Below are positions 46,758-58,809 of a stretch of 64,000 bases of DNA, one piece after another. A model generated the notes under the pieces. That model had not been told where the DNA came from. It saw only the letters and a list, made by a program, of their open reading frames with translations, and did not search any database. Both the position numbers and the translations under genes were made by a program. Position 1 is the stretch's first letter. The number at the start of each line of letters is the position of its first letter. The DNA comes from Diogma glabrata (taxonomy: Eukaryota > Arthropoda > Insecta > Diptera > Cylindrotomidae), in contig OY856187.1 in NCBI GenBank assembly GCA_963693315.1, positions 111,391,746-111,455,745 of the forward strand. The letters are read 5' to 3'.

Positions 46758-46874
46758 ATCTGGTTTGTAGAAGTGGTCGTAAGGAGTTAAACCAGACTAG
46801 AAAGTGGCTGCCTCTGTTAGTTGTGAGGAAGATCTGGTTTATAGAATTGGTCGTAAGGGGCCAAACCAGACCAG
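46758..46874. repeat. 43-bp direct repeat pair
   Basis: ATCTGGTTTGTAGAAGTGGT (46758-) and ATCTGGTTTATAGAATTGGT (46832-) both continue CGTAAGG and end with AAACCAGA and a CTAG- or CCAG-type end. The offset is 74 bp. Each unit has AAACCAGA as the inverse of TCTGGTTT, so each could fold into a small hairpin. Confidence 0.65.
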
Positions 46875-47358
46875 ATCTTTTATATATTTGGACTGCTTGG
46901 GTATGTTCTTATGTGCAAATGTAAAAATGTATAAATTGTGATTTTGTGAAACTGTAGAAGTTATGAACATTTTGGAGGAAAATATTTTTATGTGATAGAG
47001 AAATTCCTCACCTAATGTTCATTTAAGTTGCATATTTATATGAAATTTATATGCAAAAAATGGAACTGGCTTCGATCTTCGGTCTTCAATTTTCAACATT
47101 GTTTTGCGTTACTTCCTTTTCAATATGAATTTCTGGGTTTCTAAACATTTTGTAATCATGATGAAAATATTTACTGTCGCTATAGTTTTGGTGCGGGAGG
47201 GTCCCAAGGGGCAAGTCAAACCTTTCTTAGATTAATCTCTAATGACGCCATCTGTAATTGGGAAAAAAGTTTTAACATCAGGATTATTTGAGAGATTTCA
47301 CCCCTAATGTAATAAAATAATTTTCTTCATCCAGGTCCTATACGAAAATAGTAGATTC

Positions 47359-47586
47359 TTGTATGAGTTTAGTATGGTGGCAATTCTTCACGAGGATGAA
47401 GGTTCACAGAACAGCGAAGCGAGTGGAGTGAATCCAAGTAAAAAATTGCCATCATCCTATGCGAATAGAAAATGCTATTTTATCCACAACTGCAAAAGAT
47501 TTCAAATAAATTCCAGTTTGCCTACTAAAGTTTTTATCACCATATTGGAATACATCACGGAAAGCATCGAAAAACAAAACAATTGA
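47359..47586 (+). CDS. Unrecognised open frame, 75 codons
   Basis: The frame reads MVAILHEDEGSQNSEASGVN, then KLPSSYANRKCYFIHNCKRF, and ends KVFITILEYITESIEKQNN. Codon use is more mixed than in chance frames nearby. It lies between the direct repeat pair and the BEL/Pao relic. No domain is recognised; the two cysteines are not arranged as a known finger. It may be an exon or part of an element protein. Confidence 0.25.
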   Translation: MYEFSMVAILHEDEGSQNSEASGVNPSKKLPSSYANRKCYFIHNCKRFQINSSLPTKVFITILEYITESIEKQNN

Positions 47587-47722
47587 CATAATGGAAAATG
47601 TTTAATTTTTTAATTTACATTTTATATATGTATTGTTCTCGTTTTATCCTTTTTAGCTATTATTATACCAACAAATGTTAAGATTAGATTTTGTTAGGGG
47701 AATATTTAATAAACTTTAAAAC

Positions 47723-47760
47723 TGTTGAAGAATGTAACGATTGCGTTACATTCTACAACA
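47723..47760. repeat. 38-bp palindrome
   Basis: TGTTGAAGAATGTAACG and CGTTACATTCTACAACA are 17-base inverse arms with one mismatch and a loop of ATTG. TGTT...AACA is also the pattern of LTR ends, and it lies upstream of BEL/Pao fragments, so an LTR end-to-end junction is conceivable. No LTR body was identified. Confidence 0.6.
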
Positions 47761-48398
47761 AGTGAGAGAATGTATAAGATTATAATGGAAGACATACACA
47801 TGGAAAGCATATATTCTATAGCAGTCGTGGATAAATGATTTAATCATTGCACTAGTTTTTATGTTGTATTTTATATTCAAATTTTACCGAAAAAGAGGAA
47901 AATTTGAATCAAATTAAATTCAACCTAAATCATAACATGAACTAACTACACAACCTCTATGAAATTTTAAAAACAAGCTTTAAATGAAATTAATAAATTA
48001 GAGCTTAATAGACAATATCGATGAAAATTGATATTATAAGAATTAAACAATAACTACAATTTTGTAAGAATCCAAATACAATTTTTTTTTGTATCACATC
48101 TTATCGTTGTAAAATACCGAAAATGTAAAAAAACATGGTCCTTTGAGTCGGATTATCGAATTAAGTGAAGATTTTTGTAAAATCAAATGTCAAACCAGAC
48201 GATGCTTGATTTGGCACGGTTTCTTAAATTGAGAAAACAGAGAAAAGCAAACTGGTTTAACGTTAGAGCTAAGAAAGCTGTATCTATCCTGAAAGAACGA
48301 AATATTTAGATTTATTGAACTATATAGACATTTTTGATATTTATATTTTGAAATTCCAAATATTAAAAATATATTTGTCTTTAATACTGTCGACCTAA

Positions 48399-48527
48399 CA
48401 TCTCGAATTAGCTAGTGATATGACATCAAAGACATTCATCGCTGAATTACGTCGTTTCGTATCACGAAGAGGTGTTCCTCAAGAAATTTTCTGTTATATA
48501 ATCAATCCAATTTCTATTGCAGAATAA
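48399..48527 (+). pseudogene. BEL/Pao integrase fragment
   Basis: HLELASDMTSKTFIAELRRF, followed by VSRRGVPQEIF, matches the BEL/Pao integrase core signature '(A/V)HLELVSDLTTEAFL.ALRRF..RRG.P..I.SDNG..F'. After EIF the expected catalytic SDNG is replaced by unrelated residues and a TAA follows at 48525-48527. Only about 40 codons survive. A second piece of the same polyprotein lies at 49616-49876, with a family C repeat placed between them. Confidence 0.7.
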
Positions 48528-48710
48528 TATTAATTTTTAGTAGCAATTTCCCAAAGACGGTGATAATTCGAATTAATTTTTTGCGAAAATTTAGAAAGCA
48601 AGTCGATTGATGATAACACCAGGCAGAAGGCCGAGGGCTAATATCTATGCCACTTGTTTGAAGAATTTTTCACAAAAATTTGAGATTTATCACCGGTCGA
48701 GGTTGGAAGA

Positions 48711-49210
48711 CGAATGATGAAAAATGTGATTCACACAGTTGTAAAAAATCAAAATATGAACTTGACTATTTTTAATATTCCTGAAACTTGTCATATATGG
48801 ACAGGTGTATGGACAAAATAATAAATACAACTTGTTTAACAATTTTTTTAAAGTGCATAGTTTGGGCATAAAAAGCACCCCAACATGCATGAAAATTCTG
48901 TCCGATGTAACTTTAAGCCAAAATTTCTCAAAAACGGCTATATAACGATTTCAACAAATTGCTTTTTGATAGGTGATTAGTTGATCGTTTGAACAAAAAT
49001 TAATTAATTGTTTCTGTAATTAATTTAAAAATTAAAATATTAAAAAACTTTTTTAAAGATGGCGCAAGGGTCAAAGATCAATTGGAATTTAATTATTTTT
49101 TTAAAATAATTTGTATTTTTTATTTTATCCATTTTACGTATATGCCAAGTTTCAGGGAAATCAAAAATATTCATTCACAACACAGTCTAGAACACGTTTT
49201 TCTTCAATAT
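48711..49210. mobile_element. Family C foldback, copy 3
   Basis: It begins near AATGATGAAAAATGTGATTC and ends near ACACGTTTTTCTTCAATA. It is mostly one arm in inverse order (GTCCGATGTAACTTTAAGCC, AAGATGGCGCAAGGGTCAAA), with a short remnant of the other arm (CCAAGTTTCAGGGAAATCAA) at the right end. It lies between two BEL/Pao pieces. Frames read across it come from repeat sequence present in other copies and are not genes. Confidence 0.7.
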
Positions 49211-49516
49211 TTTTTTATATTTTATTCATTACACGTGGACTGTTTTTATTTATTCTGGAATACTATACATCCATCGAGGTGACAAACAAAATTAATATTA
49301 TCGAAAATTAAAAATATACAACCAGAAAAATATTGTAAATGCCAGTGAAGACTGTATCACTATGAAAATTATTTTGTAGGAAAAGAAATTGGATTAGTCA
49401 AGAAATATTTTTTTAAGACTTTTATTTATTTAAGATTCTATTAATTCATATTTCTGTAAAAAAAAATATTTGTGATAATTTACCGATAAATTATTTATTA
49501 ATTTCCCCATTAGTTT

Positions 49517-49572
49517 ATAATGAATGGTCATAATGAATGATGTCATAATGAATGATTGGTCATAATGAATGT
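49517..49572. repeat. Short tandem repeat around GGTCATAATGAATGAT
   Basis: Three to four irregular copies of GTCATAATGAATGAT occur in about 55 bases. Confidence 0.65.
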
Positions 49573-49615
49573 AATGATTTGGGGAGTATAATTGAGTTAA
49601 ATTCAACTAAAAATA

Positions 49616-49876
49616 AAGCAAAAAAGACGAGACTACCTAAATTCGTTAAATCAGCGCAACAAAAGGTAAACTCAACATGAAAACATTCAAATTAACGATA
49701 TTGTGTGCATAAAGGCAGAGAATTTTTCACCAAATAAGTGAATTTTCGATCGAATAATTGCAACACATCCAGGAAAATATAATCTTGTTATAGTGGGAAC
49801 AGTTAAAACGTCGAGATCAAAAGTGATCCACCCTAGTGTTAAATTATGTAAACTTCCTATCGCTTATAAATGTTAA
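49616..49876 (+). pseudogene. BEL/Pao polyprotein C-terminal fragment
   Basis: The frame reads RRDYLNSLNQRNK, then DIVCIKAENFSPNK, then DRIIATHPGKYNLVIVGTVK and VIHPSVKLCKLP, to a TAA at 49874-49876. This matches the region after the integrase core of BEL/Pao elements (the DUF5641-type 'VGD.VLI..EN.PP..W.LGR......G.DG..RV..V.T.....RP..KLC.LP'). Two in-frame stops are present: a TAA after RNKR and a TGA where the family has Trp (NKW). No LTR could be delimited downstream. Confidence 0.75.
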
Positions 49877-50011
49877 TTTATAGTTACCTAGGTTATTCGT
49901 CTAAAAAAGCTCTAAAGAGTAAGAAGAAAGTAAAAGATCACGCCCAGAGGACTGGAGGGTGGCTGCCTCATTGTTTACCGAGGACCGTTTTTAGTGGAGC
50001 ATAGGTACCCA

Positions 50012-50251
50012 TACAGATCACCAGGAATGGACGAAATACAACCAGCTTTACTGCAGAGGGAGCAAAATTTGTTGTCATCTTGCCGCCTGGTAATCCTCAG
50101 GAGAAGTCTGGCACTTGGTCATATTCTATAACCACGGAAAACGGCAAAAGTGATATTTATTCCAAAAGTAGGTAAGAAAGATGCCATTCAGCTGAAGTCT
50201 CAAAGACACATCAGTTTAACATCTTTTTGCGAAAAACAATGGAAAAAGTGA
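50012..50251 (+). pseudogene. LINE 3: N-terminal part of the RT
   Basis: The frame reads YRSPGMDEIQPALLQ, then LRRSLALGHIL, a TAA, then TAKVIFIPKVGKKDAIQL and RHISLTSFCE, to a TGA at 50249-50251. These match 'K.PG.DGI.P.LL', 'W...KV.FIPK.GK' and 'RPISL.SF..K..E'. Near the end a one-base shift gives KTMEKVIDNH, the expected continuation, so the frame changes at about 50230. It is not functional. Confidence 0.72.
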
Positions 50252-50565
50252 TCGACAACCATAAACAAACCAAAACCTTGGTAAGAGCACCTTTATAAGA
50301 TAGTCAACCCGCGAATAGAACGGCAGATCAATTGCAACCCCGCTGTTCAGATTAACGATGGAATTAGGGGAAACGATGGGAGCATGGAATGGAATTAGGG
50401 AAAGCAATCAAAGGCTTTGTTGTCTGTGTTTTTCTGGAGATTAAAGGAGCATTTTATAACACCTCACATGGGGTGGTCAAGATTGTTCTAAGTGAGAAAA
50501 AGGTTAACAGCATTACAACTTAATTGTGAGATATGTTGAGAACTATAGAGTAGAAAAAACCAAGG

Positions 50566-50790
50566 TTGGTTATTATGAAATTGGCCCTGGCACCTCTACT
50601 GACTGTCCGCAAGGTCACTTCAGATGATGTACATCTGTTGGATAAAAACAGCATGAAACCCATTATTATGAGGAGCTCCATAATAGAATATGCCAGAATA
50701 AATAATATCTGGGAGTACTTTTCGATAGCAAACTCCTGTGAAAGAAACCACATAAAAGCAGTGGTAAGCAAGGCCGTAAGAGCTCTGTAG
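50566..50790 (+). pseudogene. LINE 3: segment behind the RT core
   Basis: The frame ends ARINNIWEYFSIANSCERNH and IKAVVSKAVRAL, resembling the 'KYLGV..D..L.....HI......KA.RAL' segment behind the RT core of R1/LOA/jockey elements. The catalytic ADD motif expected just upstream was not found, so that part is deleted or mutated. The ATG at 50566 is not a true start. Further damaged pieces can be followed to about 51430. Confidence 0.5.
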
Positions 50791-51430
50791 GCATGTAAGA
50801 CCATGCAGATAAAACACAGAGTGGGCAACACGGGTATCCAAAGGTGGATGTAAGCCAAGATAGAGAGACCAACGGAGCGGTTGCATGGAACAAAAGAGCC
50901 CAACTTAACGCTGGGTAAAGGGAATTGGAAAAGGTGCAGACGCTGTTAGGACTTGTTCCACTCTTCTTGCTGATTAAAAGCGTATGCAGGAAAACCATAC
51001 TGAGATGTAACATGCGGAGTATGAGTAAAGAAAAGATCATAGAGTCCAAATATTGAGAAAGTCTTTCAATGGAGAAGCTCTTGCTTGAGTTTTCTAAAGA
51101 CAGAATGATTAAAAAGATCAACTTTGATAAAAAATCTATATCACAGTTGGCAGGGTAAACTAAGGAGTATTTGGACCGAAAACCAAATACTTTGAGCCCA
51201 TCAGCACACACCTCAACATCTTCCAAGCTTAGATATGTGTAGTCGAAAAATACGTGCTTCAGGCTGAATAGGAATAACCTGAGAATACTGAGAGGGGTTC
51301 TTACACTGCAAATTAAGACAACAGCTTAAGAACATTGGAGTGGAACCGAGAGACAAATGTATATTATATCTATATAAGGAAGAAAACTCAGTCCATTTTC
51401 TCACAGATGAAAGATCGAGACTAAAAACCT

Positions 51431-54150
51431 ACATTCTATGTAATGCAAAAACAACAATACTGTTAACAACAATAAAACAAAGCGAATTCTAATGATGATG
51501 AATAATCGATACAACAAGCGCGATATATTTAAATACTTTCATTTTTACTCAATAATGCAGGATTTTGGGAGCAAACCAATGTTAAAAGGACAATACGGCA
51601 TAGCTGCAAACGTGTTTATATTCTTTGTTTTAAAAATGTTAAATTGTTAAGAGTTCTTACAAATTCTAAGTGACATCTACAATTAGTTTTAACAATATAG
51701 CCCTTTGGTTATTTTAAAACTAAGTTTAATTCATAGCAAACCAACCAATTCTTACTTAATTTCATAACAAGTTACACAAACTGGATTTGAAAAAATATTC
51801 AGTGTGACAAAGACTGCTTTGAATAAATCAGTGTGGAAAAAAGTACTGAAAATTCTCAAATTGTTTAATAATGCAAATTGGATACTTCTCTGATGAACAT
51901 TCAAATACAAATACGGGCTGTTGGGTGATGCAATAGTTTCGTAAGAGATATCTATACCATTACTATGCCAATGAAAACACTAAAAACCATAATGAAGTCG
52001 CGTGTTCGTATTAACATTACAACTTTTTTCATTACTAAAAAAAAATGCGGTATTAAAGTATGCTCCACCGACTTGTAGGTAGCAGATCCTCTCACTAACC
52101 AAAATAAATTTCATTACGCCTTCTATAATGCATCTACGAGAAACTGAGTACCGCATAATATGCTTGATATTTTTTTCCGATTACTTCCTTTTTCTAACGA
52201 TTGCTTATTTTCGATCTGAAGCTGTTAAAATATAGGCCCCAACAAGTAATCCCTACTTTAGCTTAAAATGTTACCGCGTAAATGCATTTCCTCACAAAAT
52301 AAATATCTAGCCTTTTCCTAGGTAAAATCTACGTGAAAGTAAAAATGATAGTAAAAATTGATAGTTAAAATGACAATAAATCGATTCCATCGAAAAATAA
52401 GCACGATCTTTAAACCAGAATCAACACTACTCCCTCGTTAATAAAATCGCTATAGTAATTTAATATAGCAACATAATAATGAGCATCCGCCTTAAAGTAA
52501 ATATTAACACCAATTGGTTTATTAACCTTAAATAAATTACATTTAATTAAAATCAAATAAATTACAAAACAGCAGAAACGAACACCAATCTTAACAAAAC
52601 TAAAATGACACTATCCACCGAAACGAAACATTTGTTCGCTTTTGTTTTTCGAACTCAAACCTAAATTAATATGTAAATTGACCTGTTGTCAAAATATAAA
52701 TAAATTCAACTTCATAAAAAAAATTAAATTCAAAAACCAAATAAAACCGCAAACAAACCCAAAAGAAAACATTCCAATTATAATTTACACAAAAAAACCA
52801 TCTTAATTCAGCAAATCTTTAAAACATAACCGAAAAACAAAATAAATAGAAATATATTTATTTCCCTTTGATATTTAATTTCGTTTAAAGATTACATATT
52901 CTACTTATCCACATATGAATGTTTTTGAATAATTTTATTTGAATATCCATCAAAGACAGAAATTTATGAGCTTTTGAGAAGTTTTTTTTTCTCGTTTGAA
53001 CTTATTTGTTTCTTCAATCCTCTATCTTTAGTTTAATTTCTTTTGCTACGGTTTGTTGTTATTTCAATCAATAATATATCATTTTTGATACAAACTCATA
53101 AATTATAATTTTAATCAAATCATCAAATCCCTCCTAAAAATAATAACAATAATAATAATAATATATGTTGAAGATTAACAACAAATTTAACAAGAAAAAA
53201 TATTCGAATGGTTTAGTTGGATATGAATGACCTTTGGATAGTATAAGACTGAAAAAGATTGACTGAAATTATAGCAGTATTTTAACATTTTTTTGATAGG
53301 AAATGAATAGAACCTAGAATAATTAGTCAAAATTTGTAACCTTTCGTAATTACGTACAGCATATGGTCTAACATAAAATCAATTATTATTGAAAATATTG
53401 AGAGAGGAATAAGTGAAACTGTTTGTTATAAACCTTTAATCAATCTCGGTAAAATGATAAAAAAATTTTTCACCTTACAAAATTGATCATAAATTGATCA
53501 TAAATATACAAAGTTTTTTTATCAATTATAATCATTTTGCTCTTACAATCCAACATAGCTATCATATACAAAAAGGAAATCTAAGAACAAATAGGATTAT
53601 GATTCATGCCTCAGATCTAGGACTATACTAAAAAGCAAAAACCTATTTTCTGATTGAAACATTCTGACAGAAGCACATAGGTCTATGCATAAATCTATTC
53701 AATATAGATTTTTTTTAATAAAGAGCGTTGTGGAGTAGTAGGTACAATATGTATCACAACAACACAAAAAAAACATTGTCTGACAGATTTTTGTACAAGT
53801 AGAATCGGATGTATCATATTAGTTTAAATCAAAAACTAGCACAAACAGAATTACCCAAGAAGTCATAAAAATAAAATTAGATCTAATCTAAATACATCTA
53901 TGCAAATAGATTAGAATCAAGCACAAAATATTAAAGCCACCAAAAAGCGTATGATCAAAAAAAAAGTTGGCCGTTACAGTACGCCAGCTATATATGTCGA
54001 ACATAAAAGTTGATAGTAACATTTATAATTAATAAAAACCCTATAAGGTTAGTCAAATAACTTAAAAAAAGTTAAACAAGAAAAAAGAAGAAGAAGAAAA
54101 ACAATAAAAATAAATTATTAAATAAAAAAAATTAATAATAATTATAGATT
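51431..54150. other. A+T-rich interval without recognised features
   Basis: About 2.7 kb without supported genes. A short AATAATAATAATAATA microsatellite lies at about 53143-53162, and a GAAAAAAGAAGAAGAAGAAA purine run near 54083. Confidence 0.5.
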
Positions 54151-54159
54151 TTTATTTTT

Positions 54160-54265
54160 CATGAGGCATGGCGGCATGAAAACGTCCTGTCGTTTTGTGT
54201 CACGGTAGACAAGTTGGCGAATATAACTCGCTTGCCGAGGCTTCCATGTATATATCTACGAGAAT
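54160..54265. repeat. Dispersed repeat E, copy 1
   Basis: It contains CATGAGGCATGGCGGCATGA, then GCGAATATAACTCGCTTGCC and GAGGCTTCC. The first block recurs at 56612 (GATGAGGCACGAAGGCATGA) and the second at 57478 (GCGAATAAAATTCGCTTGCC, AAGGGTTCC). In both second blocks GCGAAT and ATTCGC or ACTCGC make a small hairpin. Confidence 0.55.
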
Positions 54266-55220
54266 TCTTCTAAAAACACAAAACAGAAAAAAATCAAAAA
54301 CGACAATTTCGCAAATTGCCATAAAAAATTTGAACTTATAGTTTGTGAGAAAATCGATTGTATAGAAATCCAAACGAAGACTAAAGTCTTACCAATAGGG
54401 TACCGCTCTTACTTTTTTAAAGTCCGGCACTTTAAAAATTTGAGATTTCCTCGAGCTTCGGTAATCGTTATTTTAATAAAAATAAATAAATGTGTGTTTT
54501 TTATTTGTTTCGTATTTTGACACATGGCGGGAAGTAAAGATTAAAGCTATATTGTGCTCGAACCACCGATTTTAAAATTTTTTTGTTTCCAATTAGTACC
54601 TTGAAAACAAAAAAAAATTAAAACTTTATGAAAATATCTACATAATTTTTTAATTTTACAAACTTGGCGGTTTTGAAAGCTTCTTTTTTTCTGTTTTCCA
54701 ATTCTAAAACTACATCGTTATTTTTTGATTTCGAGAAAAGCCATTTAAATATAATATTATTAGTCTGAAATTATTTGTACTTTGTCCAATTTACTAAGAA
54801 CAAGTTGATTGATTCTATTGAAAGTGGTCTTTCAAATGATCTCCCACATGACCAGGTTTTAAATGGTGTTGTTACTCCTTCTCTTTATTTATTAAGGGAG
54901 TCAAAATTCCCTGCATATAAATTATAATTATGACAATTCAACTCACTAAATAAAGTTTCGATAAGGTCCAATAAAAACGCTTCATTTATTATTTTTTAAC
55001 AAATCAAAACGAATAGTTTCGATTATTTTTCTCTGGTGGGAAGGAACAGCGAATATTTTCGAATATTTTCGGCCTACTTAATATATTAATTTAAAACAAA
55101 AATTCACATACAAAATTATGTGAAAATGCAATATCCGTTTTCATTCATAAATGATTGCATGTTTATGTTTATTTGTCAAAAATAAACTAGGTGACCAATG
55201 CAGAATGCAATTGATAAAAA
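54266..55220. other. A+T-rich interval without recognised features
   Basis: No supported gene. Scattered mixed-composition strings only. Confidence 0.45.
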
Positions 55221-55221
55221 G

Positions 55222-55898
55222 GAGCGAAGCTATGTCCAATCCAAAATATATGTCCGAAGATATGTCCGAAGATATAATACAATCCAAAAGAAATACAAAT
55301 CCGCTACAGTTTAATATGTGGTAAATATTGCTGCATCTACCTCCGGCATAGATTTAGTTGAAAATCAATGAAAAATTTTTTAAACGGATTTGAAACCGAT
55401 ATGTCTGACTACAACGATCGTATCGTGAATTTTGTCTATAAAAAGTACTTTATCAAAACGGCAAAGAAAAAAAGGTGAACGAACCAAATAAAAACTCGTC
55501 CAGGTTGAAAACATGATCAAACTTGTTCAATGTAGGTAAAAGTGTGTTATTAAATTTTTTTAAAATCAACTAATAACAAACTTTTATTTTCAGACTTTAA
55601 ATATCATTGGAGTTCAAAAAAAAAGGAATAAAAAAAACAAAAAAAAATTTAATAATTTGTTTAAGTATTGTGAAAAGATGATAATTTTCCCATTGAAAGT
55701 CTATGGGAACCGTTTTTCGGTGATTATTCCTCCGTGGTATGTCTAATTTTCAATATTTTTTTTTATAAACCATCTATGGCTAGATGTCGTCTTACATGCA
55801 AAATTTCATTTTGATATCTTTAATAGTTTGGAAGGAGTATGTCCTCAAACGAAAATCCGAATCGGGGAAGAATGGAGCTACGCTCGCTTCGCTCCAAT
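55222..55898. repeat. Possible element bounded by GGAGCGAAGC inverse ends
   Basis: GGAGCGAAGCTATG at the left and GCTACGCTCGCTTCGCTCC at the right are inverse. TATGTCCGAAGA is tandemly duplicated near 55250. Near the right end TTCCCATTGAAAGTCTATGGGAA (55687-55709) forms a hairpin with 7-bp stems. There is no coding frame. The boundaries and element status are tentative. Confidence 0.45.
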
Positions 55899-56575
55899 TA
55901 CAAATTTATAACATTTATGCGCCTACTAAGATGAAATAATATTTTATTATGTACGATTATGTTGTATGAAATAATGTTACTATTTCTGTTCGTTAAATTG
56001 CCTGCTTATGAAAAATAATCGACTATTATTTGACGACCCGTGATATTATATATGAGTATTTTACACTTTTCTATATTTTTCATTAGAAAATAACTGATTT
56101 TTCTATCATATAAAATACATTTTAAAATGTTTGATCAATTGTTTTCGATCAAAAACATGATGGGCTGTACAATTCCAAAATACACTTTTAAGGAATACTG
56201 AAGTGAAGCTCTTTCATATGACACCTGTCTCGATGAAAAAATGTATTTGCTCAAAGGCCTCACATCGTACCCCTGTAAAACAAACTAAAACCACTTTATT
56301 AATTTTTTTAATCCGTCATCTTGTGTGAACAGGTTAGTTTTATACGCACCTCAAATTTTAGGTACATAGGATTCATGGTTTACGAGATAATTGATATAAT
56401 GCGAAAAACTTTCACCGATAGGGATCGTTATAAAAAACAAAACCCTAAAAATACACGAATAAATGTTTATTTATTTTATATCAAATTTTACAGTTTTACT
56501 TTTTCAAATATTTAATTTTCACAAAATAACGATATAAAATTAAATAGCGTTAAAAAATTATTAAATAAAAAGAAT
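55899..56575. other. A+T-rich interval with a possible diverged F unit
   Basis: AGCTCTTTCATATGACACCT near 56207 resembles GTGCTCCTTCATATGACACC in the F array, so a decayed F unit may be present. The 64-codon frame at 56321 is not convincing. Confidence 0.4.
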
Positions 56576-57520
56576 AAAATTAAAAATTATTATTTTATTT
56601 TATTTTTTGATGAGGCACGAAGGCATGAAGGCTTAATATAATCATGCCGTTTACTAAAAAAATAAAATAAATACAAAATTAATAAATAAAAAAATGATAC
56701 TTTATAAATTTTATTAATATTTTCAATTGTACTCTAACGACTAACAAAAATCTGATCAATGGACATTTTCTTTTAAAATCTAAAACAAACTATTTTGTAA
56801 AACAAACTATATAAAACAAACATACATTCCGTACTATAAAACAATATAAAATTCGTTTCATAAATAACATATGTCTGTTAATGACGTTCCACTGTAATGC
56901 ATAATTTTTTATTATTTAAAAACATTTATCATAACATCATTTATTTAACGGATCTTATATTTCGATGGGTTATTAATTGTTTTATTATTTTTTTGTTTTT
57001 CTACGTGAAACAAATATATTTTTTTTAAACGGATATTGTATATTAAAGTAAAGTAAGTTGATTCTGCGCAGGCGTTTGAGTTGAATCATTGTTAGGGTAC
57101 TTTGTTTAACATTGTTATAAATGAAGAATGTTCGTAATATTAATAATTAATTGAGTTTGGAGGACCTTATGTTTTTTTAATTTGATAATATGAGACGGTT
57201 AGTTTTAATAATTTTTCTATGGCTGTTTCATTTGTTTTTTTTTTATATACGGCAGATTAAATAAATTTGTAAAGCCACACCTTAGATCGATTTGTAAAGC
57301 CACATTTTGAGAATTAATTGATCAAGTTTTGAGTGGTGTATTGGTGTGTACATTTGTGTACAGCATTTTTCGTAAAAATATTATATGTTTTTTTACCATA
57401 TTTGTATACGAAATATCATTAGATATAAATAATAGTGTTATTTGATTTGAAAATTAAAAATAAAAAAGTCAGAAAAGTGCGAATAAAATTCGCTTGCCAA
57501 GGGTTCCGTGAATGTAACAG
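56576..57520. repeat. Dispersed repeat E, copy 2 blocks in an A+T-rich interval
   Basis: GATGAGGCACGAAGGCATGA (56612) and GCGAATAAAATTCGCTTGCC (57478) match the two blocks of copy 1, but here they lie about 860 bases apart rather than 50. Either this is a fuller version of the element or the two blocks are independent. Confidence 0.4.
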
Positions 57521-57774
57521 AACACAATATCAAAAATAATTGACAAAAAGTTGTGTTGTAATGTATTTATATTGCCAAACCATAGGCGCATTACAAAATA
57601 AATGTTTAACCGTGAATGTCAACTGCAAATTACAATCACATACATATATACATTGATCAAAAATCACACCAAAAATGTTGCTTCAGGTTAAATCTTATCC
57701 ATAGCCGTTTATGGTAACTCAAGAAAAATTCAATTACACCAGCTTGTAAATGGTTTAAATTTGATTATATTTTC

Positions 57775-58640
57775 GGTCAATCAAGTGTCGAAATTTAGAA
57801 GGGTGGAGCGACTACATACTAAAATATTTTTTACAATAACACAAAAACTGAGCATTACAAAATTCTAAAAAAATTGAAATGTTTCTTAAATTAAGTGCTC
57901 CTTCATATGACACCCAACCTATTTGGGTTAAACATGGTTTTTTTACTTTCCCCACACCCATCCCCTAAACACACAGAAATAAAATTATTTAAGACTTCGC
58001 TATGATTTTCATTTAAAATTTACCAATCCTTCTGTCTTTGCGAATTTTTTCAAATTTTTCTATCAATTATCGTCGTGTAGAGGGCGGAACGGTCTGAAAG
58101 TTGCACTTTTTTGACAATAACTCAAAAACTGTGCATCGCAAAATTCTAAAAAAAATGCAATGGTTTCTAAATTAGGTGCTCATTCAAATGACCCCCCACT
58201 CGCTTGCGTCAAAAAAGATTTTTTTTGCCCTTTCCACCCCCGTCCCTAAACACCCAGAAATATAATTATTTGAGACCTCGCTATGATTTTCATTCAAAAT
58301 TTAAAAAAAAATCCTAACTCTGTGAATTTTTACAGATTTTTTCTGTCAATCAGTGTCGTAACGTAGGGGGTGGGAACGGTCTGAATGTTGCGCTTTTTCA
58401 CCATAACTCAAAAACTGTGCACCGCAAAATTCTAAAAAAACTGCAATGATTTCTAAATTAGGTGCTTTTTCAAATGAAACCTCACTCGCTTGGGTCAAAA
58501 AAGGTTTTTTTTACCCTCTAATGTACGAAGGTGGTCCCCTAAACACACAGAAATATAATTATTTGAGACTTCGCTATAATTTTCATACAAAATATACCAA
58601 ATTTCTTAACTCTGTGAATTTTTAAATTTTTACATACAAA
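57775..58640. repeat. Tandem array F, three units of about 281-286 bp
   Basis: The anchor CTCAAAAACTGTGCA-like sequence lies at 57840, 58121 and 58407. Each unit also carries CACAGAAATATAATTATTTGA-like and GACTTCGCTATGATTTTCAT-like blocks. Units 2 and 3 are closer to each other (CGCAAAATTCTAAAAAAA shared) than to unit 1. Diverged single units appear near 56165 and 63160-63535. It is non-coding. Confidence 0.8.
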
Positions 58641-58809
58641 ACATTATGCCTTGTTAGCCGGTTGACATTCATCATCATCGAGTTTTGCATCAGAAATATT
58701 TGCCTTGTAAGGCAGATAAATATTATAAACAATTAGAAAATATATATTGATACAGTCGACTAGACGATGATGTTGTCACAGCATCATTTAACATATACAT
58801 ATTGTATCA

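Larger units (their letters stand above)
49900..51430 (+). mobile_element. Decayed R1/LOA-like LINE, LINE 3
   Basis: RT motifs and downstream sequence are recognisable in plus-strand fragments in shifting frames; no endonuclease is seen upstream because the BEL/Pao relic abuts it. Composition is clearly richer in G+C than the surroundings. The SPGMDEI, FIPKVGKKD and ISLTSF motifs are of the type found in R1/LOA/jockey group RTs. Minus-strand open frames up to 186 codons across this region (50666-51226) are shadows. Confidence 0.65.

Noticed and set aside
50666..51226. 186-codon minus-strand frame, the longest in that region
   Set aside because: Antisense to a plus-strand LINE relic whose RT motifs are recognisable; no motif supports the minus-strand reading.
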